18,908 nt of DNA from Lachnospiraceae bacterium (GTDB lineage Bacteria; Bacillota; Clostridia; Lachnospirales; Lachnospiraceae), in NCBI GenBank assembly GCA_003535955.1, contig DPZM01000172.1:1-18908 (forward strand), in the 5' to 3' direction. Positions 15,217 to 18,908 of this stretch are shown here, in pieces. The translations under genes were made by a program, and so were the position numbers. Positions within the stretch are counted from its first letter, which is position 1; every line of letters starts with the position of its first letter. The notes below the pieces were generated by a model. That model was not told the origin of the DNA. It saw only the letters and a list, made by a program, of their open reading frames with translations, and ran no database searches.

Positions 15217-15941
15217 TCTTTACCTTGTTTCTTAACAAATACGTTTTTCTCGTTCTTCTTAAGCTTGAAGAGCAGCTTCAATGCTTCCGTTACGGATTTA
15301 AACTTTATGCTTGATTTTGACCCGATATAATTGATAGGTACCTCTATAGTATTAAGGTTCCTGCAATAATACCGCATCTCTGTCTGATACATATGGCCTC
15401 TTGACATAAAGGCATCAAGATCCATACTCTCAAGTACTTCCCTCTTAAAGGCCTCGAAGCCGCTGGTCATGTCCTTAAGTCTTGTGCCGAGCACAAGATT
15501 GGCAAGTATGGTACCTCCGGAGCTTAATATCCTTCTGTAAAGGGGCTGATTGGTAATATCTCCTCCCGGCATGAACCTTGATCCCCAGACGCAGTCGTAG
15601 CCCTCATCCAGCTTCTCGATAAACTGGGGGATCTCTCTCGGAAGATGTGAGCCTCCGCCATCCATTTCAATTATCTGCTCTGCCCCATCCTTAAGTGCCA
15701 TCTTAAAGCCATACAAATAGCAGGTAATGACTCCCCTGGATTCTGCATGAAATATGAGCCTTATCCTGTCATATTTCTTCTCCATCTCCCTGATTATCTC
15801 CTCCGTCCGGTCCTTGCTGAACGAATCTATCACAGGATAAACATAGAGATTATCATACGGAAGCTCCATTATCTGCTTAAGTACGCCCTCCATTGTCGTT
15901 TCTTCATTGGCAACGGGCATAACTATTATTGTTTTTTTCAT
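15213..15941 (-). CDS. GT2 family glycosyltransferase, dolichol-phosphate-mannose-synthase-like
   Basis: The 242-residue cytoplasmic enzyme would transfer a sugar from a nucleotide donor to polyprenyl phosphate. Family marks are the start TIIVMPVANEE, VIDSFSKDRT (37-46) in place of the usual VDDGSxDxT, the segment IIEMDGGGSHLP (90-101), WGSRFMPGG, and DMTSGFEAFKREVLE (157-171). There is no C-terminal membrane helix; the protein ends in a Lys-rich tail. Two acidic positions usually seen in the family differ: the second Asp of the DD pair is S40, and the DxD motif reads DGG (94-96). GAGGT precedes the ATG by about 8 bases. It is the first gene of the run and overlaps the GT-C gene by four bases, a common donor-synthase/transferase pairing. 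Confidence 0.87.
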   Translation of the reverse strand: MKKTIIVMPVANEETTMEGVLKQIMELPYDNLYVYPVIDSFSKDRTEEIIREMEKKYDRIRLIFHAESRGVITCYLYGFKMALKDGAEQIIEMDGGGSHLPREIPQFIEKLDEGYDCVWGSRFMPGGDITNQPLYRRILSSGGTILANLVLGTRLKDMTSGFEAFKREVLESMDLDAFMSRGHMYQTEMRYYCRNLNTIEVPINYIGSKSSIKFKSVTEALKLLFKLKKNEKNVFVKKQGKE

Positions 15942-16054
15942 CTATCAACCTCAAATGATCCGGTATATTACCCTGATCCCATGTATTATCGGGAAACTGA
16001 ACTGGCCGTTTCCCATAACCGTACGATAAGTCATAGTTCATATTATTGTAAACC

Positions 16055-16089
16055 AAATACGGCTTAACATCAAGTGTTAAGCCGTATTT
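16055..16089 (-). terminator. Perfect 15-bp hairpin, possible bidirectional terminator or leader structure
   Basis: Arms 16055-16069 and 16075-16089 are fully complementary around a five-base loop, with AAA at one foot and TTT at the other, so a short U-run follows the stem in either direction (ATTTGG on minus, ATTTTG on plus). The stem is very stable, but the U-tract is short. It may terminate read-through from the flavoprotein gene or act in the leader of the GT2 operon. Confidence 0.6.
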
Positions 16090-16162
16090 TGACCTGACCT
16101 AAAATATATACACTCTTTAGTGAGAAGCTTAAATCCCTTAATGCATTTTTTGATATTACAAT

Positions 16163-16190
16163 ACGGCTATGAGATTTCTCTCATAGCCGT
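16163..16190 (-). terminator. 12-bp hairpin with GAAA tetraloop after the flavoprotein gene
   Basis: Arms 16163-16174 and 16179-16190 pair perfectly. On the minus strand the loop is GAAA, a stable GNRA tetraloop, which favours function in minus-strand RNA. It starts 37 bases after the flavoprotein stop codon. The tail (ATTGTAATAT) is only moderately U-rich, so termination efficiency is uncertain. Its arms share AATACGGCT with the hairpin at 16055-16089. Confidence 0.62.
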
Positions 16191-16227
16191 CATAAAAAAG
16201 CTGACTTCACAATAATTGATAAAGACC

Positions 16228-17424
16228 TTATCTGCTGAGTTCATCCGCAAGCCTAAGAGCCCTGTCTACAACCACATCAGAGTTATAATGCTGCCACTCA
16301 CCCCATCTTCCAAGGCCGTATACACCCTTTTTCCTCATATATGTAAGCAGGTCCCGCATCATTTCATTCTTTCCGACAGTATTTAGGGGATAAGCATATT
16401 CATTAATATAAAAGGAATTCTCGTCCTTGCCTGACTTATCGAACCTGTTAAGATTCGTCTCCGTCCAATAACCCTTCGAACCCGGGCAGAAATTATGTCT
16501 TACAAGTATTCTGTGGTAGGATAGCTTTGGATCGGGATAGTAGATCCAGTGAGCCCCTGTATCAAGGTTCTCATCCATGTACTCTATCACTACCGATGAA
16601 TGCTTAAGCCTTCCGAGTTCCTTAAGGTATTTATCTTCCATACCCCTTATATTCTTAATTCCGGTTAACGGCACTGTATTTATAATGGTATCGGCACTAT
16701 ATTTATCATTGACCCTCTTTTTATCCAGATCAAGCTCTTTAACAGGTTCATTATATACAATCCGGTCTCCCAGGACACCTGCAAGCCTTAACCACAATTC
16801 TCCGTACCCGTATTCCTTAGGATAGTAGAACTGTGCATGTCCCGGCTGTGTTCCATATGCCTTTCGTTCAAGACAGCTTATAAGAGTTTCTTCGAAGGAA
16901 ACATTGGGAAGCTTATCAAGCCAGTAGGTCCCAAGCTCATCGAGTTCTTCGCCAAACATTTTCTGATTATACGGGATCATATAATCCTCGGCAATCTTAT
17001 CGCCAAGCTTCCAGTATATCCAGTCAACGAACTTCTCAGGCATATCCTTACCGAGATTGCATCCGGCTACTGCGATCGACTTAAGATACTGCACCTGATC
17101 TTCAAGGCTCATCTGCCATATATTGGCCTCGATAGGACTGTTTATCGTATTACCGTTAATAACTATCCTTGAATCCCGATCATATTTATCCCATAATTCT
17201 TCACCCATAAAGGGAAAAAGAAAATCAAGCACCTTCGGATTTCTGACATCAAGGAAATGACCACCTCCTATATCAAGAGGAGCTCCTCCTGTATCCTTGC
17301 TCCTGCATAAACCACCGGCTTCATCTTCCTTTTCAATAACGAAAAAATCATCTATACCATTCTGAAGCAGTCTGTTTGCAAAGGCAAGGCCCGCAGGCCC
17401 TGCTCCCAGGATCAAATACTTCAT
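16228..17424 (-). CDS. FAD-dependent oxidoreductase/mutase, UDP-galactopyranose-mutase/amine-oxidase-like
   Basis: The 398-residue flavoprotein starts with the dinucleotide-binding motif ILGAGPAGLAFANRL (5-19), an acidic strand end (VIEKE, 29-33), GGLCRS (37-42) and the FAD loop DIGGGHFLDV (51-60). The C-terminus has YGLGRWGEWQHYNSDVVVDRAL, the GR-x-G-x-W-x-Y pattern typical of UDP-galactopyranose mutase-like and protoporphyrinogen-oxidase-like proteins that closes over FAD. It probably acts on a sugar nucleotide or a lipid-linked intermediate, given the kinase upstream and the glycosyltransferases downstream, but UGM activity is not proven by the motifs. AAGGAG lies 5 bases before the ATG. 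It follows the kinase gene by 47 bases and probably has its own promoter as well. Confidence 0.83.
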   Translation of the reverse strand: MKYLILGAGPAGLAFANRLLQNGIDDFFVIEKEDEAGGLCRSKDTGGAPLDIGGGHFLDVRNPKVLDFLFPFMGEELWDKYDRDSRIVINGNTINSPIEANIWQMSLEDQVQYLKSIAVAGCNLGKDMPEKFVDWIYWKLGDKIAEDYMIPYNQKMFGEELDELGTYWLDKLPNVSFEETLISCLERKAYGTQPGHAQFYYPKEYGYGELWLRLAGVLGDRIVYNEPVKELDLDKKRVNDKYSADTIINTVPLTGIKNIRGMEDKYLKELGRLKHSSVVIEYMDENLDTGAHWIYYPDPKLSYHRILVRHNFCPGSKGYWTETNLNRFDKSGKDENSFYINEYAYPLNTVGKNEMMRDLLTYMRKKGVYGLGRWGEWQHYNSDVVVDRALRLADELSR

Positions 17425-17457
17425 TTAATCTCCTTATCAAAGCACATAGTTTCAGTT

Positions 17458-17486
17458 ATTATACTCATAATTCAGCTTAAAAGCAA
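17458..17486 (-). promoter_or_regulatory. Candidate promoter of the flavoprotein gene
   Basis: On the minus strand TTGCTT (17481-17486) and a perfect TATAAT (17458-17463) are 17 bases apart. The -35 hexamer lies in the last codons of the kinase gene, and the start codon of the flavoprotein is about 34 bases below the -10. This would let the flavoprotein be expressed apart from the kinase. Confidence 0.6.
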
Positions 17487-18425
17487 CTTTGTGGCCTTAT
17501 TTAACGTCTGTCCGGGATATTCCTCCGAGAAATAATCCCTACCCGACAAATAGTCAATGTAATACCGAAGGCCTAACATAAAACGGTTCTTTTCTATATT
17601 ATTGATGATCAGATTCATACTATCCTGCGTAAATCCGCTACCCGAAGCATCTTCATACCCTTTTATAAATGAATCAAATGAATGATTTATCATATTTCCC
17701 TCATTATCCATACAGCATGAGCGAACACAATCGGCAATGTCATCATATAAAGATCCCGCCATGATAGTATCAAGATCTATGAAACCGGCTACCCTTCCTT
17801 CTCTTATGATCATATTTGACATCTTGGCATCTCCATGGATAATGCTGCCATCCGGGACCTTTATTTTGATATATTTATCAATATTATTCTTTATAACTTT
17901 ATCTATATCACTGATCCTTTTCACAGTCTTTTCATTTTGATAAAGATATTCCTTATAGTAATAAGAAAGATCATGAAGATGGGATACAGTCCTGATGCTT
18001 TTTATTCCTGCACAGCTTTTAAGAATGAAATGAAGCTTCCATAGACCCCTGCCGATCTCGTATATATCAACATTCTTATATTCCGCATCATCAGAGGGAA
18101 TATACCTGTACATCCGCCATATATTTCCATTAATATCACAGTGAAAGTACCGATCTTCGTTATCTTTAAGCCATACCGGAAACTCATAATCATCCGAATT
18201 ATCTGTATTATATTTTTCACATGCAGACCTGTAACATAAATAATTACTTATAAGACTATCCTGATGTTCCAAAAAAAGTTTTTTGTTGAGAGCCTGTATG
18301 ATATAGGTATTATCACCCTTTATAAAAAAGCTTTGATTTATATGTCCTGTTGAAATCCGTTTAATTTCTCTAACATTTTCTTGTATATATGCACTTATGA
18401 GTTGATCATTCGGTTTTTCATTCAT
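17472..18425 (-). CDS. APH/choline-kinase-fold sugar kinase, N-acetylhexosamine 1-kinase (NahK)-like
   Basis: The protein probably phosphorylates the anomeric hydroxyl of an amino sugar or hexose with ATP. The 317 residues show STGHINQSFFIKGDNTYIIQ (25-44), corresponding to the GHINDTY...YILQ start of NahK proteins. GNIWRMYRYIP (100-110) follows, then the catalytic loop IIHGDAKMSNMI (195-206; D199, N204) and the metal-binding IDLDTIMAGSLYDD (216-229). The IDLDT-x-MxG form is closer to NahK than to antibiotic kinases. The ATG at 18423-18425 is preferred: an in-frame TTG at 18455 lies inside the terminator stem-loop of the tRNA operon, and an ATG at 18440 abuts it. The ribosome-binding site is poor (only GGTG, 9 bases away). 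The mRNA must come from terminator read-through or a nearly leaderless start. Confidence 0.82.
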   Translation of the reverse strand: MNEKPNDQLISAYIQENVREIKRISTGHINQSFFIKGDNTYIIQALNKKLFLEHQDSLISNYLCYRSACEKYNTDNSDDYEFPVWLKDNEDRYFHCDINGNIWRMYRYIPSDDAEYKNVDIYEIGRGLWKLHFILKSCAGIKSIRTVSHLHDLSYYYKEYLYQNEKTVKRISDIDKVIKNNIDKYIKIKVPDGSIIHGDAKMSNMIIREGRVAGFIDLDTIMAGSLYDDIADCVRSCCMDNEGNMINHSFDSFIKGYEDASGSGFTQDSMNLIINNIEKNRFMLGLRYYIDYLSGRDYFSEEYPGQTLNKATKLLLS

Positions 18426-18444
18426 ATTATCATACACCATGTAA

Positions 18445-18471
18445 CAAAAAAACAATCCGTAAAACGGATTG
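18445..18471 (-). terminator. Intrinsic terminator of the tRNA operon
   Basis: A 7-bp perfect stem (18465-18471 with 18453-18459), a five-base loop and then seven T on the minus strand (18446-18452) follow the initiator tRNA by 6 bases. This is a textbook Rho-independent terminator. Confidence 0.9.
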
Positions 18472-18477
18472 CTTGAG

Positions 18478-18551
18478 TAGCGGGGGATGGATTTGAACCA
18501 TCGACCTTCGGGTTATGAGCCCGACGAGCTTCCAGACTGCTCCACCCCGCG
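18478..18551 (-). tRNA. Initiator tRNA-fMet (CAT)
   Basis: The 74-base cloverleaf has anticodon CAT in loop CTCATAA and an anticodon stem TCGGG/CCCGA. That stem carries the three G-C pairs diagnostic of bacterial initiator tRNAs. The acceptor stem is CGCGGGG with CCCCGCT, giving six pairs and a C1-U72 mismatch; initiators require a non-Watson-Crick 1-72 position, but the usual bacterial form is C1-A72. The discriminator is A and no CCA is encoded, so CCA must be added by the nucleotidyltransferase. Last gene of the tRNA operon. Confidence 0.95.
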
Positions 18552-18562
18552 ATAATATTAAA

Positions 18563-18644
18563 TGGGCGGAGGTGGATTCGAACCACCGAAGGCGTTGCCA
18601 GCAGATTTACAGTCTGTCCCCTTTGGCCACTCGGGAATCCGCCC
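18563..18644 (-). tRNA. tRNA-Tyr (GTA)
   Basis: The 82-base class II tRNA has acceptor GGGCGGA/TCCGCCC, anticodon loop CTGTAAA (GTA) and a long variable arm (GGCAACGCC region). The T-arm is GGTGG-TTCGAAT-CCACC and the discriminator is A. The outermost anticodon-stem pair is A-C. No CCA is encoded. Confidence 0.96.
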
Positions 18645-18678
18645 ATTATTGAATTGTTTACCGGTCTAAAACCGGTTA

Positions 18679-18751
18679 AGCCGATGATCGGACTCGAACC
18701 GATAACCTGCTGATTACAAATCAGCTGCTCTGCCAATTGAGCCACATCGGC
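18679..18751 (-). tRNA. tRNA-Thr (TGT)
   Basis: The 73-base cloverleaf has acceptor GCCGATG/CATCGGC, D-arm GCTC...GAGC, anticodon stem GCTGA/TCAGC with loop TTTGTAA (TGT) and T-arm ATCGG-TTCGAGT-CCGAT. The discriminator is T, as usual for threonine tRNAs. No CCA is encoded. All stems pair fully. Confidence 0.96.
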
Positions 18752-18768
18752 ATTTAGTTTTTAAAAAG

Positions 18769-18841
18769 TGGGGCCTATAGGGCTCGAACCTATGACCCTC
18801 TGCTTGTAAGGCAGATGCTCTCCCAGCTGAGCTATGCTCCC
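18769..18841 (-). tRNA. tRNA-Val (TAC) with disrupted acceptor stem
   Basis: The 73-base tRNA has D-arm GCTC...GAGC, anticodon stem TCTGC/GCAGA with loop CTTACAA (TAC) and T-arm ATAGG-TTCGAGC-CCTAT, all normal. The acceptor is GGGAGCA against AGGCCCC: only 1-72, 2-71, 3-70 and 6-67 pair, while 4-69 (A-C), 5-68 (G-G) and 7-66 (A-A) do not. The 3' strand would fit a 5' strand GGGGCCT. The discriminator is A and no CCA is encoded. The identity is clear; function is doubtful unless the sequence is wrong or the mismatches are tolerated. Confidence 0.85.
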
Positions 18842-18847
18842 ATAAAA

Positions 18848-18908
18848 TGGTGACCCGTACGAGATTTGAACTCATGTTACCGCCGTGAAAGGGCGGTGTC
18901 TTAACCAC
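18848..18908 (-). tRNA. tRNA-Glu (TTC), 5' end beyond the window
   Basis: The 3' part of a glutamate tRNA is visible: the end of the D-arm (GTGGTTAAGACA), anticodon stem CCGCC/GGCGG with loop CTTTCAC (TTC), T-arm ATGAG-TTCAAAT-CTCGT with one T-G pair, the acceptor 3' strand ACGGGTC and discriminator A. CCA follows directly (18848-18850), so this is the only tRNA here with an encoded CCA. The first gene of the cluster that can be seen. Confidence 0.93.

Larger units (their letters stand above)
15942..16227. other. 286-base intergenic region between the flavoprotein gene and the GT2 operon
   Basis: No coding sequence is supported here. It contains three inverted repeats: 15991-16014 (GGGAAAC, 10-base loop, GTTTCCC), 16055-16089 and 16163-16190. 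A promoter for the GT2 operon is expected here. Minus-strand candidates are a TATATA/TATATT patch at 16103-16111 with a poor -35 (TTTAAG), and TTTACA at 16045-16050 without a good -10. None is convincing. Confidence 0.5.

Noticed and set aside
17472..18425. Aminoglycoside-resistance phosphotransferase
   Set aside because: The fold is shared, but the GHIN, YIIQ, NIWRMY and IDLDTIMAG segments fit sugar 1-kinases of the NahK type better.
18426..18455. N-terminal extension of the sugar kinase from a TTG codon
   Set aside because: The added codons come from the T-run and stem of the tRNA-operon terminator; the protein family start fits the ATG at 18425.
18660..18676. Short ACCGG/CCGGT hairpin between tRNA-Tyr and tRNA-Thr
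   Set aside because: A five-bp stem with no U-tract; at most a processing feature, not a terminator.
18422..18745. Open frame through the tRNA cluster
   Set aside because: It runs across three complete tRNA genes and the terminator; such frames are a known artefact of tRNA arrays.
1..18908. CRISPR array, insertion sequence, prophage or defence system
   Set aside because: No regularly spaced repeats, transposase or integrase motifs, attachment-site duplication at the tRNA genes, or effector-like genes were seen.

Overview
The window is a stretch of low-to-moderate GC Firmicute chromosome in which every supported gene lies on the minus strand. The gene order gmk-like/yaaR/holB/ricT/yabB/rsmI/metG is the classical Bacillus-Clostridium replication-translation cluster. 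Together with DUF1002, YesL and lysine/ornithine/arginine-decarboxylase-like proteins, it points to a clostridial anaerobe, most likely Lachnospiraceae. The family-level guess is inference from gene content, not a database result.

Read in the direction of transcription (high to low coordinates), the layout is as follows. (1) At 18908-18445 there is a tRNA operon, Glu(TTC, cut by the window edge)-Val(TAC)-Thr(TGT)-Tyr(GTA)-fMet(CAT), closed by a strong intrinsic terminator. (2) At 18425-16228 there are a NahK-like anomeric sugar kinase and a UDP-galactopyranose-mutase-like flavoprotein; the second has its own good promoter inside the end of the first. (3) At 15942-16227 there is a 286-base intergenic region with three inverted repeats, two of which share arms. 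(4) From 15941 to 7402 runs a tightly packed run of eight genes: a DPM-like GT2, a GT-C-type membrane glycosyltransferase, a PLP decarboxylase, a divergent guanylate-kinase-like protein, yaaR, holB, ricT, yabB, and then rsmI after an 84-base gap. Several junctions overlap by 1-29 bases or abut. (5) At 7232-3624 are metG, a secreted DUF1002 protein and a GNAT acetyltransferase. (6) At 3612-574 a near-consensus promoter drives yesL and a membrane diguanylate cyclase, ended by a clear terminator. (7) At 446-1 is the N-terminal part of an MsmX/UgpC-type sugar ABC-transporter ATPase.

Functionally the window combines housekeeping genes (clamp loader, tRNA charging, rRNA and tRNA methylation) with an envelope or surface-glycan module (sugar kinase, mutase-like flavoprotein, GT2, GT-C) placed immediately upstream of and probably co-transcribed with them. 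It also holds a c-di-GMP signalling pair (yesL-GGDEF). I found no mobile element, CRISPR array, phage gene or convincing defence system. The oddest items are a tRNA-Val gene with three mismatched acceptor-stem positions, an initiator tRNA with a C1-U72 rather than C1-A72 mismatch, a divergent guanylate-kinase homologue sitting where tmk is expected, and a diguanylate cyclase with a ~220-residue Lys/Glu/Pro/Val-rich tail.
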